Source: JAAYCU01 sp964642815
Lineage (GTDB): Bacteria > Planctomycetota > Phycisphaerae > UBA1845 > PWPN01
DNA length: 12,157 nt
Reading direction: 5' to 3'
Assembly (NCBI GenBank): GCA_964642815.1
Contig: CAZXSA010000153.1
Coordinates: 1 to 12,157 of the forward strand
Shown piece after piece: positions 5,631 through 12,157 of the stretch; the stretch's first letter is position 1, and each line of letters starts with the position of its first letter. A program made the translations under genes and the position numbers. The notes under the pieces are model-generated. The model ran no database searches. It had not been told where the DNA came from and saw nothing but the letters and a program-made list of their open reading frames with translations.

Positions 5631-7930
5631 TCCACTCACCCCAAAACACGCCAAGCATCCACCCCCACCAGCCCGAAGCGCAAGCGAGGGTCAACCAGCC
5701 CGAAGCGCAAGCGAGGGTCAACCAGCCCGAAGCGCAAGCAAGGGTCAACCAGCCCGAAGCGCAAGCAAGGGTCCACCAGCCCGAAGCGCTAGCGAGGGTT
5801 CCCCGCCCGTACAACCACCCCATCGCGTCTCTGATACATGTCATTCTGATGGCTCTTATCCTCAACGGCGGAGCAACCTCGACCCTGGCCGTACCGAATC
5901 GCGATATCCTGCTCGATGCCCAGAACCAATACGAGCAATCCCATTTCGAGCAGGCCCTCAAACTCTACCAACAGGCCGATGCACAAGGCGAGGGGAACCA
6001 CTCGATCGATTACAACATCGGGTTGTGCCACCTTCGGTTGGGCGATGGCGAAAAAGCCGTGCGGCAATTCGAGGCGGTCGCCAGCGATACAGCGGCGCCG
6101 GCGTCCCTGCGCGTGGACGCTTTCTACAATATCGGCTATGTGCGGGCGACGGCCGCCCGCAAACGCCTGGAGGAAACACTGGCCCCCGCCACCCAACCGG
6201 CGGAACAACAAGCCAAGGACGAGGCCCGGATAAACGAACTGCAGGCCGTCGCCGACGAACTGCTCCGCGCCATCGGCGCTTTTCGCGAGGCACGAGACCT
6301 TCAACCGGACGAGGAGATCGAGCATAACATCCGCGCGGCCCGCATCCTTCGCCGCAACGTGCTCGGCCTGCTGAACAAGGAGCAACAGGAAAAAGAAAAA
6401 AAGGACATGCTCGACGACCCCGGGCGCTATCTGGCGCAGTTGATTACCGAGCAGGATACGCAAGTCAGTCTCAGCCGTTACATGCTCATGGTCCCGGTGG
6501 CCGATCCCGTCGAGGAACGCCAGACCCGACGCTCAGCCGTGCGGCTGCAACGCAAGACGATGGAGAAAACGAATAACTTCGCGGACCAACTGGCCCAGTT
6601 CAAGGAAAAGGTGGCCTCATCCGCGCCCGCGAGCACCCAGCCGGCCGAGGAAACCCCTCGCGAAAAAATATACAAAGCCATCGCCGCGGAACTGAAAAAG
6701 GCCGTTGATTTTCAACGCGATGCCTGCGCGTTCTTCCTGGACGCCGAACGGAAACCGGGTTATGACCAACAGAAGATGGCCGTGGAACGAATGAAGGCGG
6801 CGAGCTTGATGTTCCCGGTCGAGCCGGCCAAGGCGTTGGCCGGGATGCGGATGAAGCTGGCAACCCTGCGGGCGGAGGTGGAGAAAATCGAGGCGCCCTC
6901 GGACTGGCTGCAGGATCCGCTGATCGGCCGGGCGAACTTGCCTGACAATGTTTCCTGGGACTCGAAAGATACGGCCATATACTCCCACCAGCAGGATTTT
7001 GGCCCGGCGATCGCGAAACTGATCGGGCAATGTCAATACCTGGCCACCGCCACCCAGCCGGCGGATACCGAACAAATGACCGAAGAGCAGAAGCAGATCT
7101 TCGATCCCGAACTCAACGCCAAGCTGGTCGAGATTCTCAAGGATGTTCCGGCGACACAGGAGCATGCGCTGACGGCGATCGAGCAGCGAAACAAAACCAG
7201 GACTTTGGCGGAACAAAAGAGTATCATCGAGGCGATCGAAAAGGCCCTCGCCCTGTTTCCCAAATCGATCGAGGAGCGGCTGGGCGAGCTGGTCGTGCGG
7301 CAATATCAGTTGAACGAACAGACCAAAGCCGAGGCCGCCGGTAAAAATACCGGCAACGAAGAGCCGGGTGGCACGCTGGGCGACAAATTGCGTAAATGGG
7401 CCGCGGAGTTGAAAACCAAGGTCTTGCGCAAAACGCCGGCCTCGATCACCGAACAGATCAAGGAGCAGCAGCAACGAATCGAGCAGGAGACGGTCGCGGT
7501 CCACGAGGAAATCAAGAAACAGATTCCGACCAGTCAAACGCCGGCCGGCCCGCAACAGTCGCAGGAAAAGGTCCAGGCTTACATCGAGGCCGGCAAGCAT
7601 CTGGATCAGGCCGACTTTGAAATGCTCTCCGCCATCGAGGGTCTGGATCGGGCGATCGTGGAAAACTCGTTGAAGCGAATGGAAGCCCAAGGCCCCGTGC
7701 AAACCGCCCAGGGCAAGGCTTTGGAGGAGTTGCTCAAGGCATTATTCGCCCTGCAACCGCCGGAGCAGCAACCTCAGCAGCAGCAAAAACAAGATCAGGA
7801 CCAAAAACAGCAACCACCGCCGCAACAACAGGATATGCGTCGTTCCGTCGAGCAGATGGACCGCCAGCGCGAGGAAGCCGAACGCCAATTGCATCAACCG
7901 AAACCGCGCACGAACCTGAAGGACTGGTAA
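5627..7930 (+). CDS. batC: BatC-like large TPR/coiled-coil protein
   Basis: The protein has 767 residues from ATG 5627. Residues 14-58 are five copies of a 9-residue repeat (NQPEAQARV type). A hydrophobic segment (~66-86, SLIHVILMALILNGGATSTLA) acts as a signal or anchor. TPR units follow (~96-175: NQYEQSHFEQALKLYQQADA, then YNIGLCHLRLGDGEKAVRQF). After these come long charged helical regions joined by (A/S)TQPA linkers at ~188, ~336 and ~475. The C-terminus is Q/P-rich (~705-735), then a coiled coil (VEQMDRQREEAERQL), ending in KDW, a close match to the end I know from BatC proteins. This is far longer than the ~250-350 residues of Bacteroidetes BatC; the large form fits planctomycetes. It is likely exported and membrane-tethered, acting as a scaffold for BatA/BatB. 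A 4-base overlap couples it to batB. The N-terminal extension before the signal segment is unusual. Confidence 0.82.
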   Translation: MIHSPQNTPSIHPHQPEAQARVNQPEAQARVNQPEAQARVNQPEAQARVHQPEALARVPRPYNHPIASLIHVILMALILNGGATSTLAVPNRDILLDAQNQYEQSHFEQALKLYQQADAQGEGNHSIDYNIGLCHLRLGDGEKAVRQFEAVASDTAAPASLRVDAFYNIGYVRATAARKRLEETLAPATQPAEQQAKDEARINELQAVADELLRAIGAFREARDLQPDEEIEHNIRAARILRRNVLGLLNKEQQEKEKKDMLDDPGRYLAQLITEQDTQVSLSRYMLMVPVADPVEERQTRRSAVRLQRKTMEKTNNFADQLAQFKEKVASSAPASTQPAEETPREKIYKAIAAELKKAVDFQRDACAFFLDAERKPGYDQQKMAVERMKAASLMFPVEPAKALAGMRMKLATLRAEVEKIEAPSDWLQDPLIGRANLPDNVSWDSKDTAIYSHQQDFGPAIAKLIGQCQYLATATQPADTEQMTEEQKQIFDPELNAKLVEILKDVPATQEHALTAIEQRNKTRTLAEQKSIIEAIEKALALFPKSIEERLGELVVRQYQLNEQTKAEAAGKNTGNEEPGGTLGDKLRKWAAELKTKVLRKTPASITEQIKEQQQRIEQETVAVHEEIKKQIPTSQTPAGPQQSQEKVQAYIEAGKHLDQADFEMLSAIEGLDRAIVENSLKRMEAQGPVQTAQGKALEELLKALFALQPPEQQPQQQQKQDQDQKQQPPPQQQDMRRSVEQMDRQREEAERQLHQPKPRTNLKDW
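5666..5800 (+). repeat. Five tandem 27-bp units (PEAQARV repeat) inside batC
   Basis: The units start at 5666, 5693, 5720, 5747 and 5774. Each is 27 bp long (nine codons), so the batC frame is kept: (N/H)-Q-P-E-A-(Q/L)-A-R-V. Units 1-4 differ only by AAC/CAC at the first codon and GCG/GCA at the seventh. Unit 5 has CTA for CAA and ends GTT, so it has diverged most. The reverse strand is also open (repeated LACASGW). There are no spacers, so it is not a CRISPR array. I associate this repeat with dispersed copies in planctomycete genomes; that is from memory. Confidence 0.92.
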
Positions 7931-7964
7931 CGGTATCGAACGAGAAGGATCGGCCTGAAACAAT

Positions 7965-10403
7965 ATGCCACCGCCACCCGCCATGAATGCTCTTACGATT
8001 TCGCGCCGATGTCGGAACATCCGCGTCGCCGGAGCGATCCTGGCCCTCGTCACGGCTTTTACCGCTCCCGTCCGGGCGGCCGAAATGTTCGCTCAGTTGG
8101 ATCGCGAGCGGATGTATCTCGGCACGCAGATTCGGCTGGTGGTCGAGGTCCACGACGCCGCCTCGAACGCCTGGCCCTCCGTGCCCGCGATCGAGGGCCT
8201 GAATATCCAGCGCCGCGGCGGGCCGAGCGTCGTGCGGAATCTGCTCAGTAACCAGATCATCTACCGCTACGAATTCCTGGTCACCCCGACGGCGGCGGGG
8301 AAATTCACCATTCCGGAAATCACTTTCGCGGACAACGGCGCGACATTGAAGCGCGGACCGCTGGCGCTCGAGGTCAGCGAAGCGCCCCTGAGATTTCATG
8401 CCGGGCAGATCGATCCGCCGCAAGTGTTGCCCAACGAAACGACCGAGATGAAACTTCAGTTTCAAGGGTATCGGCCGGGCGTAACGCCCACGGTTCCTCC
8501 GATCATCGGTCTGGACATCCGCTCGGCCGGCGAACCGCGAATCCTCGTCACGCGAACGGAAGGTCTACCCATCACCGAGTTCACTTACCGCGTCAGCGCC
8601 ACCCAACTGGGTGACCATCTTATCGGAGGGATCACCTTCGAGGGCGTCCCGGCCGAGCCTCTGCGGCTCAGCGTCGCCCCCTTCGTGGTCATGGGGGTCC
8701 AGGTTCAGGACGATTCCCTGGTCGTCGGCGGGCAAAGCACGATTCATATTCTTATTCGCGGACTCCCGGATTCGACCGCGTTGAACGTTGTCGCCCCACC
8801 CGGCCTGTCTATCACCCCCTCTAAATCTCGCCTTCGCCAACCCAACCGAGGAGCGCTTTTCTCTTTTGAGGTCACCGCAAACGAACCGGGCAACCCCACC
8901 ATCGACACCGTGGAATTGCCTGATGGAACCAGAATTCGGCTGCCCGAGCCGATCGCTTTCTCCATACGGCAAAGCGGCGAAGGGGGCATTCTGGCCTGCC
9001 GGGGGCTACCCCGAACCGAGGAAACCGTTGTGGGCGAGCCTTTTATCGTCGATTTCGAGTTCTTCTATCGCGGAGATTTTCGCGGGGCCGGCATCGATCT
9101 ACGCTCCGCTGATTTCGCCAATCAAGGTCATATCAAAGTCGAGCCTGTCGAGGATCTGTCTTACGCCGACTGGCCCGGACGGCGAATCGAGATCGGTCTC
9201 GTTCATGAAAACCGCGAAACCCGTGCCATCGCTCTCGCCGGTAACGGCGAACTCAACGGGCAAAAAGAGCAGATGCTCCGGTTCGCCCTGCGGATCACGC
9301 CGCTGGCCGCCGGGGATCTGTCGCTCGACGGAGTAAATGTGATCGTCGCCTTGCAGATCACCGAACAACGGCGAACGGGCATGTCTTTTTTTTCGAGCAG
9401 CTCGACCCAGCAATACGCCCGCAAGGCCGAGGTGCCGCCGCATCGCGTACTCGACCCGCCGGGAGTAGCCGCCCCCGCCGGTTATCGCGGCGCGGTGGGC
9501 GCGTCCTTGTCCTTCGTCACCGGACTCGACCGGACCACGGCGGCGGCCATGTCCCCGCTGACCTTGACCCTGACGATCACCGGCGATTCGGTGGGCAAGA
9601 ATTTCCAGCCGCCATTGCTGGCCGAGCTACCCGAACTGATCCGCGATTTCGACGTATCTCCCATCATCGGCGGCGGCGAGGTCAAGGATCGCGCCATCAC
9701 CTTTACCCAGATCATTCGGCCGCGTAGCGAGAAAGTGAAACAAGTACCCGCCCTGCCGATCGTGTTTTACAACTATCAGAAAAAGAAATACGAAACAGTC
9801 TACAGCCTGCCGATCCCCATCGAGGTGACCCCGGGCGGATTGGTCGGAGCCGAGGCGATGACGGTCGCCACGACCGTCGAGCCGGTGGCCCAAACCAGAC
9901 CGGATGCGACCGCGGTTGGCACGGACGTTCTGGTCGGGGCCAATTATGCCGAACTGGGCCGGGTGATCACGACTCGTCCATTGGCTCCGGCAACCGTCCT
10001 GCTCATTCTGATCGCCGGCCCGGCCGTGGTTACCGTGGCCTGGGCAGGTCGACAGATCTATCGAAAGTCGCGGCCGGGCGCCGAGGTCCGCCGTCAACGC
10101 AAAGAGCTTTTTGTACGCCTGGATAACATCGATTCACGTGAAGATGTTTACGGGCACTTGGCTCGGGTATTTCAGGAGTATCTGCGGTTGCGTTTCGGCC
10201 TTCCGCAGGGCGAGCTATCGCCTCATCTGGTGGTCGAAAAGTTGAAAGGGCTGTCCGATGCCGAACGGCTGACCCGACAGACACGCGAATTGCTGGATGT
10301 GTTCGATGCCGGCCGTTTCGCGACCGGCCCAATCGATGCGTCGCAAAGAAATGAGCTTGTGGAACGGACCCGCCAACTGATGCGGGAATTGGAAGAGGCA
10401 TGA
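7965..10403 (+). CDS. batD: BatD-like membrane protein (multi-Ig-like domains, cytoplasmic tail)
   Basis: The protein has 812 residues. A signal peptide with likely cleavage after VRA (about residue 38) leads into several strand-rich domains. The first (~40-140) has the BatD pattern ERMYLGTQIRLVVEV, then YRYEFLVTPTAAGKFTIPEI. Further repeats of this plan run to ~655. A membrane helix lies at ~676-694, followed by a basic stretch and a helical cytosolic domain (~700-812) containing EYLRLRFGL and LLDVFDAGRFATG. BatD proteins place a large domain array outside the membrane and are thought to join the other Bat subunits. The start is not certain: ATG 7965 has GAAGGA at 7944-7949 (spacer 15), while ATG 7983 (MNALTISRR) gives a more ordinary signal peptide but has no nearby Shine-Dalgarno site. 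The stop overlaps batE as ATGA. The tail resembles that of the lipoprotein-like gene at 2297-3307. Confidence 0.86.
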   Translation: MPPPPAMNALTISRRCRNIRVAGAILALVTAFTAPVRAAEMFAQLDRERMYLGTQIRLVVEVHDAASNAWPSVPAIEGLNIQRRGGPSVVRNLLSNQIIYRYEFLVTPTAAGKFTIPEITFADNGATLKRGPLALEVSEAPLRFHAGQIDPPQVLPNETTEMKLQFQGYRPGVTPTVPPIIGLDIRSAGEPRILVTRTEGLPITEFTYRVSATQLGDHLIGGITFEGVPAEPLRLSVAPFVVMGVQVQDDSLVVGGQSTIHILIRGLPDSTALNVVAPPGLSITPSKSRLRQPNRGALFSFEVTANEPGNPTIDTVELPDGTRIRLPEPIAFSIRQSGEGGILACRGLPRTEETVVGEPFIVDFEFFYRGDFRGAGIDLRSADFANQGHIKVEPVEDLSYADWPGRRIEIGLVHENRETRAIALAGNGELNGQKEQMLRFALRITPLAAGDLSLDGVNVIVALQITEQRRTGMSFFSSSSTQQYARKAEVPPHRVLDPPGVAAPAGYRGAVGASLSFVTGLDRTTAAAMSPLTLTLTITGDSVGKNFQPPLLAELPELIRDFDVSPIIGGGEVKDRAITFTQIIRPRSEKVKQVPALPIVFYNYQKKKYETVYSLPIPIEVTPGGLVGAEAMTVATTVEPVAQTRPDATAVGTDVLVGANYAELGRVITTRPLAPATVLLILIAGPAVVTVAWAGRQIYRKSRPGAEVRRQRKELFVRLDNIDSREDVYGHLARVFQEYLRLRFGLPQGELSPHLVVEKLKGLSDAERLTRQTRELLDVFDAGRFATGPIDASQRNELVERTRQLMRELEEA

Positions 10404-11206
10404 ATCCGGCGGCGATTCTATTATTGTTGACCTTGCTCTCGTCCACGACGACGGCCGACCCGCTCGGCCCGGAGGAGCACTTCGCTCGCGCCCAGGCCGT
10501 TTTCGCCGAGGGTCAGCGCCTGCGGGCAACCGATGGCCCGGATGCTCTGACCGCCCGGCAACATTTTCACGAATCCGCGATCCAGTTCGCCGCCCTGGCC
10601 AAGCGTGGCGTTTACAGCCCGAACCTGTTCGTCAACACGGGCAACGCTTACCATTTCGCCGGAGACAACCCGCGCGCCCTGCTGTGGTATCTGCGGGCGG
10701 CCCGGCTGAGCCATGCGAATGAGATTCGCAACGGTATCGCCTCCCTCCGCCGCGCTTGTCACGCCGAACTCTGGCCGACCGAGCGCGGCTCCATCCGCCG
10801 GGCCCTCATGTTCTGGCACTATGACCTGCGTTCGATCACCAAGCAGCGCCTTCTGCTGGTATGTTATCCGCTGGGCTGCCTCTTGCTGCTGGCCGCCTTG
10901 GGCTTGAATAGAAAACGGGTTCTGATTCGCCTCGGGCTCGGCCTGTGCGTCGTCGGCGCGGTTCTGGGAATTTCCGATCTCGTTAAAAGCTGGGCACCGG
11001 ATCCGCCGTGGGCCGTGGTCGTGGAACCGGCCCGCGGCTACGCCGGCGACGGCACGGGTTACTCCGTGGTGATGGAGAAGGTTCAAGCCGGCCAGGAAAT
11101 CCGCGTGCTCGAAAAACGCAACAACTGGATCAAGGCGACCTTTCCCGCCGGCCAGACCTGCTGGCTAGCCGCCGACTTCGTTCAACAGATTGATTTGGGT
11201 GGTTAA
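10400..11206 (+). CDS. batE: BatE-like TPR and SH3-domain membrane protein
   Basis: The protein has 268 residues. The N-terminal hydrophobic stretch (~4-19) is a signal or anchor. Two TPR-like units follow (~25-115); the clearest is NLFVNTGNAYHFAGDNPRALLWYLRAARL. Two membrane helices (~151-168 and ~173-193) are separated by a short basic loop (NRKR). A bacterial SH3 domain makes up the end (~205-262: WAVVVEPARGYAGDGTGYSVV, then LEKRNNWIKATF and CWLAADFVQQI). This is the normal BatE order, TPR - two helices - SH3b. The start codon overlaps the batD stop (ATGA) with GGAAG 4 bases ahead, so the pair is translationally coupled. It closes the operon, and its TAA lies in a TTAA shared with the convergent gene. 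The SH3b domain may contact peptidoglycan or partner proteins, but this is inference. Confidence 0.87.
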   Translation: MNPAAILLLLTLLSSTTTADPLGPEEHFARAQAVFAEGQRLRATDGPDALTARQHFHESAIQFAALAKRGVYSPNLFVNTGNAYHFAGDNPRALLWYLRAARLSHANEIRNGIASLRRACHAELWPTERGSIRRALMFWHYDLRSITKQRLLLVCYPLGCLLLLAALGLNRKRVLIRLGLGLCVVGAVLGISDLVKSWAPDPPWAVVVEPARGYAGDGTGYSVVMEKVQAGQEIRVLEKRNNWIKATFPAGQTCWLAADFVQQIDLGG

Positions 11207-11475
11207 AACAGCGCCAAGACCCGCTCCGGCGTGATCTTGCCGACAATCATCGGGGTTTCGATGACCTGGGCCTGCAGTTCGTTTTGAACGATTTGGGCGG
11301 CGGCAACGATCGCCTCTTCCATGTGCTCGAACGGGTCGGTTTCAACCGGCGGATCCATGCATTCCGCGAGCCACTGCTTCCTATGGTAAACAAGCTGCAC
11401 GGGTACGGGTTTGCGGATGGCCAAACCGTTACCAACCTGCTCCACTTCGATGGTGAGATTAACGCGACAATCCAT
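11203..11475 (-). CDS. Small conserved-looking hypothetical protein (HicB-like fold possible)
   Basis: The protein has 90 residues and reads toward batE. The start chosen is ATG 11475-11473, because a strong AGGAGGA (11494-11488) lies 12 bases ahead. A longer frame reaching ATG 11526 has no such site, and GTG 11487 directly abuts the Shine-Dalgarno site. The sequence shows alternating strands (VNLTIEVEQVGN, AIRKPVPVQLVYHRKQWLAEC), then DPPVETDPFEHMEEAIVAAAQIVQNEL, an amphipathic helix. The strand-strand-strand-EA-helix order and the Trp before the proline are like HicB-type antitoxin domains. However, there is no DNA-binding C-terminus and no HicA neighbour, so the match is weak. There is no signal peptide or membrane segment; the protein is presumably cytosolic. 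I do not recognise the family. The clear ribosome site, and a composition unlike the usual Arg/Pro-rich shadow frames, support a real gene. Confidence 0.6.
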   Translation of the reverse strand: MDCRVNLTIEVEQVGNGLAIRKPVPVQLVYHRKQWLAECMDPPVETDPFEHMEEAIVAAAQIVQNELQAQVIETPMIVGKITPERVLALF

Positions 11476-11825
11476 GACGATGCACACTCCTCCTGACGAT
11501 ATTCTCGCCGCTCTAACAACTGCCATCGGTTAATCGGCCCCTCGACGCGCGATAAAAGCGCCCGACCCGACGTTTTGGTTTTCCCGAGGGTTCGCCGTCT
11601 GATAAAAAGCAAAAACAGGGTTAAGGGATGCACGCGTAATCGATAGTGAAGACCCCGGCTATCGGACGTTGCCGCGTATTCCCCTTTCTCGCGTAATCCA
11701 AGCTAAGGCCGCCCCGCCGACCGGTCGATTCAACGCGGAGGCGAGTGCTCCTCAATTCGCCCGCCGGGCGACGTTCGCGTATGGGACGCAACGGCGGGTC
11801 GGTACGGATACACAGGGATAGACCC
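11476..11825. other. Non-coding stretch between two divergent genes, likely promoter region
   Basis: This gap lies between the start of the small - strand gene and the start of the HDOD gene, so it should hold promoters for both. Seen in it: the - strand ribosome site at 11488-11494; a small hairpin with CGATAG/CTATCG arms (11641-11646 and 11659-11664); and the 9-mer CGCGTAATC at 11633-11641 and 11690-11698, with a one-mismatch copy at 11673-11681. A weak promoter-like pair for the HDOD gene is TTGCCG (11669-11674) and CGTAAT (11692-11697) with 17 bases between, four of six matches each. No riboswitch, RNA gene or further ORF is convincing. Confidence 0.4.
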
Positions 11826-12157
11826 ATGGACCACATCGTTTTGGATCTGCTTAAGCGGACGGCGGCCATTCCTTCCATGCCCCAGGTGGCCGTTCGTTTT
11901 TTGGAAATCGTCCAGCAACCGGATTTCGATTTCGACGAGGTCGTCGAGATTTTCTCGACCGACCCCGGCAGTACCAGCGATATTCTGCGTCTGGCCAACT
12001 CCCCGCTGTTCGGCGTAACCCGGCAGATTACCTCGCTCCACCATGCCTTGATCTTGCTGGGACTCAAGCGGGTGCGTTCCCTCGTGCTGGGGCGCTACAT
12101 CGTGGACAGCATCGACCGGAAAATCGTCGCCGGGCTGGATACGGCCTACTACTGGCG
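11826..12157 (+). CDS. HDOD-domain signalling protein, N-terminal part (3' end outside window)
   Basis: The first 110 residues are visible and the frame is open to the window end. The HDOD pattern is clear: LKRTAAIPSMPQVAVRFLEI, then STDPGSTSDILRLANSPLFG, then ITSLHHALILLGLKRVRSLV. The last residues (AYYW) are where HDOD proteins have the Trp of helix five. HDOD domains are catalytically dead relatives of HD-GYP phosphodiesterases and act in signalling, often fused to receiver, EAL or GGDEF domains; any such partner would lie beyond the window. The start is supported by AGGGA (11814-11818), 7 bases ahead of ATG. The gene is separated from the Bat operon by the convergent small gene and the non-coding gap, so it is probably its own transcription unit. 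Confidence 0.9.
   Translation, partial: MDHIVLDLLKRTAAIPSMPQVAVRFLEIVQQPDFDFDEVVEIFSTDPGSTSDILRLANSPLFGVTRQITSLHHALILLGLKRVRSLVLGRYIVDSIDRKIVAGLDTAYYW

Noticed and set aside
4536..5654. Long open frame (372 codons) on the - strand across batB
   Set aside because: It mirrors a clear BatB protein with full VWA motifs. Its product is rich in Gln, Arg, His and Gly with no recognisable domain, as expected for an antisense shadow in GC-rich DNA.
5666..5800. CRISPR-like array
   Set aside because: The units are directly adjacent with no unique spacers, the period is 27 bp, and no cas genes are near.
6617..7702. Long open frame (361 codons) on the - strand across batC
   Set aside because: The repeated RxLxLDLL-like runs are the complement of the Gln/Glu-rich helical codons of batC. 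It has no convincing start site or domain.
11527..11825. Cyclic-di-GMP (GEMM) or other riboswitch upstream of the HDOD gene
   Set aside because: The conserved GEMM sequence blocks are absent, and the only hairpin (11641-11664) is short.
11621..12067. Open frame of 148 codons on the - strand opposite the HDOD gene
   Set aside because: The + strand encodes a textbook HDOD N-terminus with a good ribosome site. The - strand product has no family features.

Overview
The window reads as one long stretch of a bacterial chromosome dominated by an extended Bat ("Bacteroides aerotolerance") operon on the + strand. Most likely it comes from a member of the Planctomycetota, possibly Phycisphaerae-like. 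This assignment rests on the fairly GC-rich codon use, the very large Q-rich BatC, the ATQPA-type linkers, and above all the in-frame PEAQARV repeat at 5666-5800, a repeat type I associate with planctomycete genomes. It is an inference from memory and no search was run.

Layout. Positions 3-548 hold the C-terminal part of a DUF58 protein that begins outside the window. A 193-base spacer (549-741) carries a perfect 14-bp palindrome and a long imperfect inverted repeat. Next are a membrane-anchored SurA/PpiC-like protein (742-2118), a 178-base spacer built of small repeats and hairpins (2119-2296), and a lipoprotein-like protein with a BatD-like cytoplasmic tail (2297-3307). Then follow batA (3304-4506), batB (4509-5630), batC (5627-7930), batD (7965-10403) and batE (10400-11206). 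These are tightly packed, with 4-base start/stop overlaps at 3304, 5627 and 10400. A small gene on the - strand (11203-11475) converges on batE and shares its stop tetranucleotide. After a 350-base non-coding stretch, a gene for an HDOD-domain signalling protein starts at 11826 and runs off the end.

How the genes may work together. In known Bat systems a MoxR AAA+ ATPase and a DUF58 protein accompany two membrane VWA proteins (BatA, BatB), a TPR protein (BatC), a multi-Ig-like membrane protein (BatD) and a TPR/SH3 protein (BatE), probably as a cell-envelope complex. No MoxR gene is visible; it would be expected just upstream of position 1. The additions here are the PpiC-like protein, which lacks the parvulin catalytic histidines, and the lipoprotein whose tail resembles that of BatD. 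They suggest a lineage-specific extension of the complex, with a chaperone-like and a second BatD-like subunit. I found no tRNA, rRNA, CRISPR array, insertion sequence or phage gene. The most unusual features are the five-unit repeat lying inside batC ahead of its signal segment, the loop insertions in both VWA domains, and the two structured intergenic stretches.
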